A stretch of 40,057 nucleotides of DNA from Athalassotoga sp964433875 (lineage in GTDB: Bacteria; Thermotogota; Thermotogae; Mesoaciditogales; Mesoaciditogaceae): assembly GCA_964433875.1 (NCBI GenBank), contig CAYSSO010000017.1:1-40057 (forward strand), in the 5' to 3' direction. This document shows, in pieces, positions 23,602 through 32,330 of the stretch. Within the stretch, counting starts at the first letter, position 1, and each line of letters opens with the position of its first letter. The position numbers and the translations under genes are program-made. Under the pieces are notes generated by a model. The model was not told the origin of the DNA and searched no databases. It saw only the letters and a list, made by a program, of their open reading frames with translations.

Positions 23602-25078
23602 GATGAGAAAGTTAGAAAAAAGGGCAATTGAGGTTTACGATGACGAGTCGATAATGATGGAACACGCTGCATTTTCCATTTATCTCGCCATAGAAGAAGA
23701 GATCGGCACTTTTGAAGGCAAGAGTGCTTTGATCTTTGCGGGAAAGGGAAATAACGGTTCAGATGCGATGGCACTGGCAAGAAACTTGCATGAAGTCGGA
23801 ATGGATGTAAAGGTATGCCCCGTCTTTGGGAGTGTGTCTTCCCCTCTTGCAATCAAAAATCTTTCTATAATCAAAAAGATGGGAATTCCCGTCGTCGATT
23901 CGATAAATAAGGATGAAATAAGGTCGGCCGACATCGTTATCGATGGAATCTTTGGAATAGGTTTCAAGTCAAAGATTGACGAGGGTATTTCTCAAATCAT
24001 AGATATGATAAATTCAAATTCAAAGTTTACCGTGTCAATAGATATACCAAGCGGAATAGATGCGGACACCGGAAATGTGAGTGAAAAAGCCGTAATTGCG
24101 AATATGACCGTAACGCTTGGCATGATAAAGCGCGGCATGCTTTTTTATCCGGCAAGGTCTCTTTGCGGAAAGATAAAGGTTGGAAAGATAGGAATACCTC
24201 CTGAAATAATAGAAAAAGAAAGTTTAAAAGGTGAGGTTATAACCTTCATGGACGCGAAATCATTGCTTCCTAACCGGCCATCATACTCTAACAAGGGAAC
24301 CTTTGGAAAGGTCTTGATAATCTCCGGCTCAAAAAATTACACAGGCACGCCCGCAATGGTAGCACTTGGCGCGTTAAGAACCGGTGCGGGCCTTGTAAGA
24401 GTCGCCTCAACATCGATTGCATCATTCCTTCCCGAGTCAATATCGATACCTCTCGAGATGGAAGATTCAGAGATCTCTTTGAAGAACTTGCCGGTGATCG
24501 ATGATCTGGCAGATAAGTCAGATGTTATAGCAATAGGGCCGGGTATTGGAACCGGAAAGCATGCGGCCGGAATCGTACGCCATATCTTGACAAGGTGGAA
24601 AGATAAGATTATCGTGATAGATGCGGATGGTATAAATGTGCTTTCGACATTTGATTACGAACTTTTGCCAAATATGATAATTACACCACACCCTGGAGAG
24701 TTTTCACGCCTTACCTCAAAGCCAATCGACGAAATACTTGTCGATCCTCTCGCAAATGCTTTGAAATTTGCGAGCGAAAAACACGTCTTAACCTTACTTA
24801 AAGGGCCGACAACGGTTATTTCCAGGCCAGATGGCCGGTATGCGATCAACATAACTGGAAATAGCGCTCTTGCAAAAGGTGGAAGCGGGGATATACTGAC
24901 AGGAATGATAGCCGGTTTTGCGGCCCAAGGAATGGACCTTTTCGATGCGGCTAAATTAGCCGCGTACATTCACGGTAGAACTGCCGAACTTTACGCGCGG
25001 GAAAATGGCGAATATTCCATGATCGCAAGAGAAATAGGAGATTTGATACCACGAATTATCAAAGAACTCATACAATGA
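23579..25078 (+). CDS. nnr: Bifunctional NAD(P)H-hydrate epimerase / ADP-dependent (S)-NAD(P)H-hydrate dehydratase
   Basis: Repairs hydrated NAD(P)H (NADHX/NADPHX). The N-terminal YjeF_N epimerase domain (1-210) has GKGNNGSDAMALAR (57-70), DGIFGIGF (about 123-130) and SIDIPSGIDADTG. The C-terminal YjeF_C/CARKD kinase-like domain (220-499) has GSKNYTGTPAMVALGALRTGAGLV, GPGIGTG, DADGIN, TPHPGEFSRL, KGPTTVI and GNSALAKGGSGDILTGMI. About 499 aa, full length. ATG 23579 follows GGAGG at 5 bases; an upstream in-frame ATG (23567) overlaps the ribosome site. Cofactor repair suits a thermophile, where NAD(P)H hydration is faster. Confidence 0.93.
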   Translation: MKIASIDEMRKLEKRAIEVYDDESIMMEHAAFSIYLAIEEEIGTFEGKSALIFAGKGNNGSDAMALARNLHEVGMDVKVCPVFGSVSSPLAIKNLSIIKKMGIPVVDSINKDEIRSADIVIDGIFGIGFKSKIDEGISQIIDMINSNSKFTVSIDIPSGIDADTGNVSEKAVIANMTVTLGMIKRGMLFYPARSLCGKIKVGKIGIPPEIIEKESLKGEVITFMDAKSLLPNRPSYSNKGTFGKVLIISGSKNYTGTPAMVALGALRTGAGLVRVASTSIASFLPESISIPLEMEDSEISLKNLPVIDDLADKSDVIAIGPGIGTGKHAAGIVRHILTRWKDKIIVIDADGINVLSTFDYELLPNMIITPHPGEFSRLTSKPIDEILVDPLANALKFASEKHVLTLLKGPTTVISRPDGRYAINITGNSALAKGGSGDILTGMIAGFAAQGMDLFDAAKLAAYIHGRTAELYARENGEYSMIAREIGDLIPRIIKELIQ

Positions 25079-25088
25079 GTTTACGATC

Positions 25089-25118
25089 TTGAAAAAACTC
25101 AATATAAAATGTCATAAT
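25089..25118 (+). promoter_or_regulatory. Possible promoter of the proline-oxidation operon
   Basis: TTGAAA (25089-25094), 18-base spacer, CATAAT (25113-25118), about 60 bases before the first gene of the cluster. The 99-base gap after nnr holds no clear terminator. Confidence 0.45.
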
Positions 25119-25177
25119 ATCTTTTGTAGTTGTATAAAGGTGACGATGTAAAGCGCAAAGAAAAGAGGAGGAAGCAT

Positions 25178-25489
25178 ATGGAAGGAAGGATTTTAGAACA
25201 TCCTATCCTTAACTTTCAACGCAAAGCGCGTGTCAAAATCTTCTTTGAAGGACGGGAAATAGAGGCTTACGAAGGGGAAAGTGTTGCCGCCGCCCTTCAC
25301 GCTGCCGGCATAAGGGTCTTAAGGTATACTCCTATAGATGGAAGGCCCGCGGGATTTTTCTGCGCTGTAGGGAAATGTTCGGCCTGCCTTATGGAAATAG
25401 ACGGCATTCCAAACGTTAGATCCTGCATGACTAAGGTAAGAGATGGAATGCAAGTAAAAAAGCAGAACAAAAACGGTGACCTTTTATGA
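25178..25489 (+). CDS. Small [2Fe-2S] subunit of a dye-linked proline dehydrogenase-type complex (HcnA/SoxA-like)
   Basis: 103 aa, Fer2_4 type [2Fe-2S] protein, with C-x4-C-x2-C-x12-C (FFCAVGKCSACLMEIDG...SC). Proteins of this kind are the small electron-transfer subunit of heterotetrameric sarcosine oxidases, HcnABC and archaeal dye-linked proline dehydrogenases. ATG 25178 is chosen because GAGGAGG lies 8 bases upstream; the longer in-frame ORF from 25130 adds an unconserved basic stretch. The stop overlaps the next start by 4 bases (ATGA). By context it passes electrons between the two flavoprotein subunits encoded downstream. Confidence 0.82.
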   Translation: MEGRILEHPILNFQRKARVKIFFEGREIEAYEGESVAAALHAAGIRVLRYTPIDGRPAGFFCAVGKCSACLMEIDGIPNVRSCMTKVRDGMQVKKQNKNGDLL

Positions 25490-27270
25490 TTTACGATGCC
25501 GTGATCATTGGAGGCGGACCGGCGGGCATGAGCGCGGCCACATTTTTGGGCGATAAGGTAAAGACTCTCATTATAGATGAAAATGACAGACTCGGCGGCC
25601 AACTTGTCAAACAAACACACAAATTCTTTGGAGATCGTCAACATTACGCCTCAGTTAGAGGATTCGAGATAGCAGATAAACTCCTAAAGGAGATCCAAAA
25701 AAAGCCTATCGAGATCTCCCTTTCTTCGACCGTTATAGGGATTTATCCTCAAAATACAGTGGTTTACGTAAAGGATGGACAGATCCAAAAAGTTCAATAC
25801 AAAAAATTGATCCTGGCAACAGGAGCGATGGAGAGGCAACTTCCATTTGTGAATTCAGATCTTCCCGGTGTCTACGGCGCAGGTGCCATTCAGACACTCA
25901 TGAACCAGTACGGCATCTTTCCGGGAAAAAGATTTTTAATAGTTGGCTCGGGCAACATAGGGCTTATTTTAGCCTACCAACTTGCCCAGACGGGTGTTGA
26001 GGTCAAGATGATCCTTGAAGCACTCGATAAAGTTGGAGGGTATGAAGTCCATGCGAACAAAGTAAGGCGCCTCGGAATACCTATTATGACCGGCCATACC
26101 ATAGTAAAGGCCATAGGCGATGAAAAGGTAGAAGGAGCGGTCATCGCTCAAGTTGACAAAAATCTCAACACTATCAAGGGGACTGAAAGAGAGGTCGTCG
26201 TTGATACGATCTGCGTAGCCGTGGGACTTACGCCACTTGTTGAACTCGCCGAACAATCTGGAGCGAAAGTTTCCTATATTCCAGAACTCGGTGGATACGT
26301 GCCTCTAAGAGATGATAGAATGCGCACTACAAATGCAGATGTCTTTGTGGCCGGAGATCTTTCTTCGATAGAGGAAGCCACCACTGCCATGATGGAAGGA
26401 AAGATTGCCGCCATGCAGATCATAGAAGATCTTACAGGCGAGAACCTCGAAGATAAAATTTTAGGAGATCTTAATTCCCTTGCCATTTTCAGAAGCGGAC
26501 CAAAATCTGCAAAGATACGCTCTGGCCTTGAAAAGATGGGGATAATTGTTCCAAAAATAGACCTTCCAAAACCTCAACAATTCGAAAAATACGACAGTGC
26601 CAAACTTCACGCCGTTATAGAATGTACGGAAGAGATACCTTGCAATTCGTGTGAGTATGCATGCAAATTCGATGCCATAAAGATTGGAGAGAATATAAAC
26701 TCAGTTCCATCTTTTGATCCTTCAAAATGCACCGGATGCGCACAATGCGTGACGGCCTGCCCGGGCCTTGCCATCTTCATGGAAAAAGTAGAAGGCAAAA
26801 ATGCCACTCTTGGCATTCCGTATGAATTTTTGCCTCTTCCGAAGATGGACGATAAGATGTGGGGACTCGATAGAGAAGGAAATTACGTCTGCGATGTAAA
26901 GATCAAAAGAGTCGTCAAGAATGTCAACAAAACGAATATCGTTTACGTAGAATTGCCTGCCGAATTCGTTGAAATGGTAAGACATATAAAGTACCCATCA
27001 AAAGAAAGTCCTTACGTTTGTAGATGCGAAGAAGTTACCCTTGATGAGATCGAAAAAGTGATAGATTCAGGTATAACTGATTTTGAAGAATTAAAAAGAC
27101 TTACAAGAGTTACGATGGGACCGTGCAATGGAAAGAATTGCAAGATGGTAATACTCGGGATACTTTCTAAAAAAACAGGAATTCCAATCTCCTCGCTTTC
27201 ACATGGAACCTCAAGGCCTCCAACAAAGCCTGTCGAGTTCAAAGTCTTTTTAAAGGAGGGGGAAAAATGA
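25486..27270 (+). CDS. FAD/Fe-S oxidoreductase alpha subunit of a dye-linked proline (amino acid) dehydrogenase-type complex
   Basis: 594 aa. Residues 1-345 are a pyridine-nucleotide-disulfide-type flavoprotein with FAD motif IIGGGPAGMSA (7-17), second Rossmann motif IVGSGNIGLI (about 162) and GDLSSIEEA near 291. A 2[4Fe-4S] ferredoxin module follows from about residue 380 (CTEEIPCNSCEYAC, CTGCAQCVTACP). The C-terminus has a BFD-like [2Fe-2S] motif from about residue 512 (CRCEE...GPCNGKNC). In archaeal PDH complexes the ferredoxin is a separate polypeptide; here it is built in. It probably takes electrons from the DAO-fold subunit and passes them to a carrier or NAD(P)+ (inference). ATGA overlaps both neighbours. 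Confidence 0.82.
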   Translation: MIYDAVIIGGGPAGMSAATFLGDKVKTLIIDENDRLGGQLVKQTHKFFGDRQHYASVRGFEIADKLLKEIQKKPIEISLSSTVIGIYPQNTVVYVKDGQIQKVQYKKLILATGAMERQLPFVNSDLPGVYGAGAIQTLMNQYGIFPGKRFLIVGSGNIGLILAYQLAQTGVEVKMILEALDKVGGYEVHANKVRRLGIPIMTGHTIVKAIGDEKVEGAVIAQVDKNLNTIKGTEREVVVDTICVAVGLTPLVELAEQSGAKVSYIPELGGYVPLRDDRMRTTNADVFVAGDLSSIEEATTAMMEGKIAAMQIIEDLTGENLEDKILGDLNSLAIFRSGPKSAKIRSGLEKMGIIVPKIDLPKPQQFEKYDSAKLHAVIECTEEIPCNSCEYACKFDAIKIGENINSVPSFDPSKCTGCAQCVTACPGLAIFMEKVEGKNATLGIPYEFLPLPKMDDKMWGLDREGNYVCDVKIKRVVKNVNKTNIVYVELPAEFVEMVRHIKYPSKESPYVCRCEEVTLDEIEKVIDSGITDFEELKRLTRVTMGPCNGKNCKMVILGILSKKTGIPISSLSHGTSRPPTKPVEFKVFLKEGEK

Positions 27271-28409
27271 AAGAATCCTACGAAGTTGTCATAATAGGCG
27301 GAGGAATAATAGGAAGCGCGATAGGTTTTAATCTACTTAAGATGGGAGTCAAAGATGTATGCGTCGTCGAAAAATCATACATTTCTTCTGGCTCAACGGG
27401 CAGGTGCGCCGGAGGAATACGCCAGCAATGGTCCTCTCCTATGAATGTCAGGCTTGCAATGAGGAGTGTCGAATTGTTTAAGAATTTTGAACGGGACGTG
27501 GGAATGGATATAGAATACAAACAGGGAGGATACCTTTTACTTGCCTACACGCAGGAAGAAGAGGAGGACTTTACAAAGAATGTGAAGATGCAAAGAGATC
27601 AAGGCCTTGACGTCGAAATACTTTCTAAATCGCAGATAAAACGCAAATTTGGATTTATGAACTTGGAGGGCGTTAGAATTGGAAGTTGGTGCCAGAGTGA
27701 CGGCCATGCAAATCCACAAATCGCCAACATCGCCTATGCCATGGCAATAAGGCGGATGGGCGGAGATTTTATTACCCATACAAAGGTCGAAGGCATTGAT
27801 GTTGCAAACAAAAAAATAATAGGAGTTCAAACTAACAGGGGATATATAAGAACAGGCACAGTTGTAAACGCCGCGGGATTTGAATCTTCAAAGATAGGTG
27901 GGATGATAAAGGTCGATATTCCCGTCTACGGTGAAAGGCATCAGATACTTGTAACCGAACCCGTTAATCACTTTCTCGATCCTCTCGTGATAAATTTCAA
28001 CCACAATTATTACGTAAGACAGACAAAGCATGGTTCTCTTTTAATGGGTCAGGGAGATGCCAATCCGATGCCGGGAGAGGATCTTGGAAATTCGATAGAA
28101 TTTCTCGAAGAAATGGCTCAAAAAATGGTCAGGGACTTTCCACTTCTTAGAAATGTCCATATAGTAAGGCAATGGTCTGGAGCTTACGATATGTCTCCAG
28201 ATGCCCAGCCGATAATAGACGAATCGAGGAATATTTCCAATTTCATATACGCGACAGGCTTTAGCGGTCATGGCTTTATGCTGGCTCCCGCAGTTGGAGA
28301 GGCTGTCGCAGAGATAATCGTTCATGGGAAGACCATTACCATGGATATAAGCAATTTAAAGATTGATAGATTCAAAGATCACATTGAAATGGAAAAAAAT
28401 GTAGTTTGA
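27267..28409 (+). CDS. DAO-family FAD dehydrogenase beta subunit (proline/sarcosine dehydrogenase-like)
   Basis: 380 aa catalytic flavoprotein of the D-amino acid oxidase/SoxB fold. FAD motif VIIGGGIIGSAIGF lies at 7-20, GSTGRCAGGIRQQ near 43, and the C-terminal TGFSGHGFMLAPAVGEAVAE near 330-350 is the FAD-closing segment of this family. Candidate substrates by family are L-proline, sarcosine, glycine or D-amino acids. The next gene encodes P5C dehydrogenase, which favours L-proline. Start ATG 27267 overlaps the alpha subunit, with GGAGGGGG just upstream, and the next gene begins 10 bases after its stop. Confidence 0.82.
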   Translation: MKESYEVVIIGGGIIGSAIGFNLLKMGVKDVCVVEKSYISSGSTGRCAGGIRQQWSSPMNVRLAMRSVELFKNFERDVGMDIEYKQGGYLLLAYTQEEEEDFTKNVKMQRDQGLDVEILSKSQIKRKFGFMNLEGVRIGSWCQSDGHANPQIANIAYAMAIRRMGGDFITHTKVEGIDVANKKIIGVQTNRGYIRTGTVVNAAGFESSKIGGMIKVDIPVYGERHQILVTEPVNHFLDPLVINFNHNYYVRQTKHGSLLMGQGDANPMPGEDLGNSIEFLEEMAQKMVRDFPLLRNVHIVRQWSGAYDMSPDAQPIIDESRNISNFIYATGFSGHGFMLAPAVGEAVAEIIVHGKTITMDISNLKIDRFKDHIEMEKNVV

Positions 28410-28419
28410 GGAGGTTGTC

Positions 28420-29967
28420 ATGAAGATCGAAAAATTCAAAAACATGGAAGTTCTCGATTTCAAATCCCAGTCTAACAAATCGAGAATGGAAGAAGCGCTT
28501 AAATCGGTAAAAGGGGAGTTTGGTAAGACCTACAAAGCCTTTATAGGAGGGAAATGGATAGATACAAAGGATAAAATCACCTCGATCAATCCTTCAAATC
28601 CATCCGAAATCGTTGGGTACGTTGCGAGTTGTACACAAAATGAGGCAGAAATGGCCTTTGACGCGGCATGGAAAGCCTTTGAATCGTGGAAAAATACAAA
28701 GGCCACCGAAAGGGCCTCATACCTTTTCAAAGTCGCAAAGTTAATGGAAGAGAAGAGGTATGAATTGGACAGTTGGATGGTATACGAGGTTGGAAAGAAC
28801 TGGACCGAAGCGGATGGAGACGTGGCCGAGGCAATAGACGCGCTAAATTATTATGCTCGAGAGGCGATAAGATACGCCAAAGGATACAAACCTTATCAGG
28901 TACCCGGAGAGCGAAATAATGTAAAATATATCCCGCTCGGCGCAGGAGTTGTAATTCCACCTTGGAACTTTCCGGTCGCAATTCTCACGGCCATGACTGC
29001 CGCCGCAATAGCATCTGGAAACACGGTCTTACTTAAGCCTGCTTCCATTGCCTCCGTTATAGGTGCAAAGGTTGCCGAGATCTTCTGCGAAGCGGGATTC
29101 CCGGACGGCGTTTTCAATTTTGTTCCTGGTTCAGGGGCAAAACTTGGCGATTATCTTGTTGAGAATCCAAAGACAAGGTTTATAGCCTTTACAGGCTCAA
29201 AGGAAGTCGGACTTAGAATAAACGAACTTGCCGCTAAACCAAATGGGCAGAAATGGATAAAGCGCGTGATTTTAGAGATGGGAGGAAAGGACGCTATAGT
29301 CGTCGATGAAACGGCCGATCTCGACGCGGCCGCCGATGGTATCGTTGTAAGCGCCTTTGGAAATCAGGGACAAAAGTGCTCAGCGTGCTCGAGGGTGATC
29401 GCAGTTGATTCCATTTACGATGAATTGCTAAATAAAGTCATCGAAAGGTCTAAAAAGATAAAGGTTGGAGATCCATCGAATTTCGAAAACTGGATGGGTC
29501 CCGTCTCAAGCAATGAGGCAATGAACAAAATAATGAATTACATAGAGATAGGGGAAAATGAGGGCAAACTCGTGCTTGGCGGAAAGAGAATCGGAAATAC
29601 CGGATTCTTCATAGAGCCAACGATCTTCTCAGAAGTGAAAGGAAACGCAAGAATTGCCCAGGAGGAAATCTTTGGTCCAGTGCTCGCATTCATAAGGGCA
29701 AGAGATTTTGACGAAGCAGTTGAAATCTTTAATGGGACCGAATATGGCCTAACAGGTGGCGCATATACAAAGAGAAAGGATAGGATAAAGAGAGTAAGAA
29801 ATGAATTTCATGTTGGGAACCTCTACATAAACAGAAAGATAACGGGAGCCCTTATAGGTGTCCAGCCATTTGGAGGATTTAACATGTCCGGTACCGACTC
29901 GAAGGCTGGAGGCAAAGATTACCTGCTGCTTTTCCTTCAGGCAAAATCTATATCCGAAAGAATTTAA
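28420..29967 (+). CDS. rocA: L-glutamate gamma-semialdehyde (1-pyrroline-5-carboxylate) dehydrogenase
   Basis: 515 aa aldehyde dehydrogenase of the RocA/PutA-C group, oxidising P5C/glutamate semialdehyde to glutamate with NAD(P)+. Catalytic residues are seen in PPWNFPVAI (about 186-194), LLKPAS (NAD site), FTGSKEVG, the general-base Glu in VILEMGGKDA, and nucleophile Cys in GNQGQKCSACSR. EEIFGPVLAFI and a near-canonical PFGGF lie further on. The N-terminal 40-residue extension before FIGGKWIDT is typical of P5CDH. ATG 28420 has GAGGAGG upstream. It is the second step after the flavin dehydrogenase, closing a proline-to-glutamate pathway. It ends within the shared terminator. Confidence 0.9.
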   Translation: MKIEKFKNMEVLDFKSQSNKSRMEEALKSVKGEFGKTYKAFIGGKWIDTKDKITSINPSNPSEIVGYVASCTQNEAEMAFDAAWKAFESWKNTKATERASYLFKVAKLMEEKRYELDSWMVYEVGKNWTEADGDVAEAIDALNYYAREAIRYAKGYKPYQVPGERNNVKYIPLGAGVVIPPWNFPVAILTAMTAAAIASGNTVLLKPASIASVIGAKVAEIFCEAGFPDGVFNFVPGSGAKLGDYLVENPKTRFIAFTGSKEVGLRINELAAKPNGQKWIKRVILEMGGKDAIVVDETADLDAAADGIVVSAFGNQGQKCSACSRVIAVDSIYDELLNKVIERSKKIKVGDPSNFENWMGPVSSNEAMNKIMNYIEIGENEGKLVLGGKRIGNTGFFIEPTIFSEVKGNARIAQEEIFGPVLAFIRARDFDEAVEIFNGTEYGLTGGAYTKRKDRIKRVRNEFHVGNLYINRKITGALIGVQPFGGFNMSGTDSKAGGKDYLLLFLQAKSISERI

Positions 29968-29994
29968 AAACAGCGCTTTCGCGCTGTTTTTAAA
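29963..29994. terminator. Bidirectional terminator shared by rocA and glnA, containing both stop codons
   Basis: Perfect 14-bp stem (29963-29976 with 29981-29994) and TTTC loop, with core ACAGCGC/GCGCTGT between A and T tracts. The rocA stop TAA (29965-29967) lies in the left arm and the glnA stop (29990-29992, minus) in the right arm. Confidence 0.92.
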
Positions 29995-31348
29995 TCCCAA
30001 AGTAGAGATCGTATTCTCCAGGATGGGGGATCGAATTTATGAACCTGATCTCTTTACGCTTCTTTTCAATCCACATCTCTATAAAATCGGAGGTAAAGGC
30101 GGGAGACAGAAATTCATGATCTTCTTCAAGAGCGATTAAGGCCTCATCGAGCGTGGATGGCAAACTCTTCGAATTGGGCATCTCCTCTCCTTCAAATGGC
30201 CCAAAACCTTCTTTTGTAGGATCGAGATCCCGCTTTATCCCGTCAATTCCCGCAAGAAGCATTGCAGATATCGCGTAGTGGACATTCGCAGTTGCATCTG
30301 GCGTTCTGAACTCTATTCTTCTCACATTTCCATTGCTGACATATGCAGGTACTCTTATGGCAGAGTTTCTATTTCCAAGGGCGAATGAAGGCGCTGTTGG
30401 CGCTTCAAAACCGGGCACAAGCCTTTTGTAAGAATTTGTCGATGGGTTTGTAAAAGCCATAACTGCCGGGGCATGTTTAAGGAGGCCTGCGATGTAAGAG
30501 AGGGCCTTTTTTGAAAGTGAGTAAAGGCCTTTCGGATCGTTGAAGATATTCTTCGAATCATTGACAAGATATTGATGAATGTGCATTCCATTTCCGGCTT
30601 GATCTTTAATAGGCTTGGGGAGAAAACTCACAACATAACCATATTCGTGCGCGACATTTCTTACTACATATTTCAAAAGTGGTATCCAATCGGCCGCCTC
30701 CAGCGCATCAAGCAACTGGAATTCTATTTCAAATTGAGATATGCCGACCTCGTGATGATGGTACTTTATCGGCATGCCTATACCGGTGAGGATAGAAACC
30801 ATTTCATTTCTCATCTCATAGGTGGAATCGAATGGCGGCAATCTATGATATCCTTCTTCTATTTCTACGTTCGGTTCATGCTTTAGAGGCCATTCGGTTT
30901 CACTCTTTATCTTTACGGATATAGATCTTTGAGAAACCTCATGTGAGATTCTTTTGAAGATGTTAAACTCCATCTCAGGTCCTACCATCATCTTCGTCGC
31001 TATTCCAAGTTCTTTGAGATGATCGATGGCCTTCTTTAAGATATTTCTTGGGTACCATCCAAAGGATGTCCTGTCCGGGAGCATAACATCGCAAAGGATC
31101 GAAAGAGTCGATTCCGCAAAGGGCTCATCGATCGCCGTGGATATCAAAGGAATGGCTATCATATCGCTAAAAGAGGTATTCATGTAACCGAAGTTTGAGG
31201 CATCAAACCCAACTCCTTCTGTAAGGACCGAATGACTGAAATATCCAGATGGGAGAGTAACATGTCTTAGAGTACCGTTAACGTCGTAAATTTTAAGATC
31301 GACATAATCGTAACGCTTAACTTTTTTTATAAATTCTTCCTCATTCAT
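29990..31348 (-). CDS. glnA: Glutamine synthetase, type I
   Basis: 452 aa, ATP-dependent synthesis of glutamine from glutamate and ammonia. Catalytic landmarks are MVGPEMEFNIF (metal-site Glu), HEVGISQFEIEF, NGMHIHQYL, NPSTNSYKRLVPGFEAP (substrate/adenylate loop), NRNSAIRVP and the RIEFRTPD Arg/Glu region. There is no NLYDLP-like adenylylation tyrosine motif and no GSI-beta insertion, so it resembles the GSI-alpha group, usually not controlled by adenylylation. ATG 31348 follows GAGGAGGAAG. It lies 43 bases after the cupin gene at the end of the minus-strand operon and converges with the proline-oxidation genes, which would supply its glutamate. Confidence 0.93.
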   Translation of the reverse strand: MNEEEFIKKVKRYDYVDLKIYDVNGTLRHVTLPSGYFSHSVLTEGVGFDASNFGYMNTSFSDMIAIPLISTAIDEPFAESTLSILCDVMLPDRTSFGWYPRNILKKAIDHLKELGIATKMMVGPEMEFNIFKRISHEVSQRSISVKIKSETEWPLKHEPNVEIEEGYHRLPPFDSTYEMRNEMVSILTGIGMPIKYHHHEVGISQFEIEFQLLDALEAADWIPLLKYVVRNVAHEYGYVVSFLPKPIKDQAGNGMHIHQYLVNDSKNIFNDPKGLYSLSKKALSYIAGLLKHAPAVMAFTNPSTNSYKRLVPGFEAPTAPSFALGNRNSAIRVPAYVSNGNVRRIEFRTPDATANVHYAISAMLLAGIDGIKRDLDPTKEGFGPFEGEEMPNSKSLPSTLDEALIALEEDHEFLSPAFTSDFIEMWIEKKRKEIRFINSIPHPGEYDLYFGI

Positions 31349-31391
31349 CGTTCTTCCTCCTCTTTAGATGAATTCACAAAATTTATTGAAA

Positions 31392-31736
31392 TCACTGCCC
31401 GTACTTTGGAATTACACAGATAAACTCTATTCCCTCATCGCCGGCAAGAAACTGGTGCCGTTCATCGGCAGGCACAAAAACGTAATCACCGGATTTTATC
31501 TGTATCAATCTTTCCTCACTTTTCAAAAAACCGCCGCCTTTTAAGATGTAAACTTCATGTTCCCATGGATGAGAATGATCCGGAGTGTAACCTCCGGCCT
31601 TTATTCTGAAATGCCTCATTATGTAATTTGGAGCACCCTGCGCGGGCCCTATCAGCACGCGCTTTTCGACGGCCTTCGCGCCTTTTCCATCTATTATTTC
31701 CGGACTTACCTCGGTATGATTTCCAACTAATGCCAT
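31392..31736 (-). CDS. Small single-domain cupin
   Basis: 114 aa cupin_2 protein. Motif 1 is GGYTPDHSHPWEHEVYILKG, with the metal-ligand pattern H-x-H-x3-4-E. Motif 2 (GDYVFVPADERHQF) has the final His. It therefore can bind a divalent metal, but no substrate can be read off. ATG 31736 starts one base after the tdk stop. Co-transcription with glnA and tdk gives no clear function; related small cupins occur as regulators or isomerase/dioxygenase-like enzymes. Confidence 0.75.
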   Translation of the reverse strand: MALVGNHTEVSPEIIDGKGAKAVEKRVLIGPAQGAPNYIMRHFRIKAGGYTPDHSHPWEHEVYILKGGGFLKSEERLIQIKSGDYVFVPADERHQFLAGDEGIEFICVIPKYGQ

Positions 31737-31737
31737 T

Positions 31738-32319
31738 TCATTCGCCTACCTTCCAGCAATCTTTACACCTCGGTTCGTATTTGATCTTAACGTCTGATCC
31801 TTCGACTTTAAAGACCGGATCCTTTGACGAGGCCGGTACCCATTCGCCATCTTTGAATATAAGTCTTTGCGTTAGCGTTGCATCTTTACCGCAAACAACG
31901 CAGACCGCCTTAAGAAGGACGATCTCATCGGCCATAGCCGCTATCTTCATCACATTTTCAAAAACCTCACCACGAAAATCCAGATTCAGACCTGAGACTA
32001 TAACATCTGTACCGGCATCTATGAATTCTTTGACAACCCGAATTAAATCTTCTCTGAAAAACTGCGCTTCATCGAAGGCGACATAATCGAGGTTTGAATT
32101 CAGATACTTTCGTGCATCCGATGCGTCCCTTACGAACTCGGCTTCAAAATGCGTTCCGGCCCTTGATACAACGATAGGGTCTCTGTTTCGCGTGTCAGAT
32201 AAAATCTTGAATATAACGCCACTTTGCCTTGCTATCTTTCTTCTTACTACCCTTCTTATCAATTCTTCCGTCTTTCCCGCGTACATCGGCCCTATTACAA
32301 CCTCTAATGTTCCTTTCAA
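31738..32319 (-). CDS. tdk: Thymidine kinase (type II)
   Basis: 193 aa salvage enzyme phosphorylating thymidine (or deoxyuridine) with ATP. P-loop GPMYAGKT (10-17), catalytic Glu in DEAQFF (about 83-88), and a structural Zn site from C140, C143, C185 and C188 are all present. ATG 32319 follows a GGAGG site located at the end of uvrC, 11 bases after its stop. Full length and ordinary. Confidence 0.95.
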   Translation of the reverse strand: MKGTLEVVIGPMYAGKTEELIRRVVRRKIARQSGVIFKILSDTRNRDPIVVSRAGTHFEAEFVRDASDARKYLNSNLDYVAFDEAQFFREDLIRVVKEFIDAGTDVIVSGLNLDFRGEVFENVMKIAAMADEIVLLKAVCVVCGKDATLTQRLIFKDGEWVPASSKDPVFKVEGSDVKIKYEPRCKDCWKVGE

Positions 32320-32330
32320 AAAACCACCTC

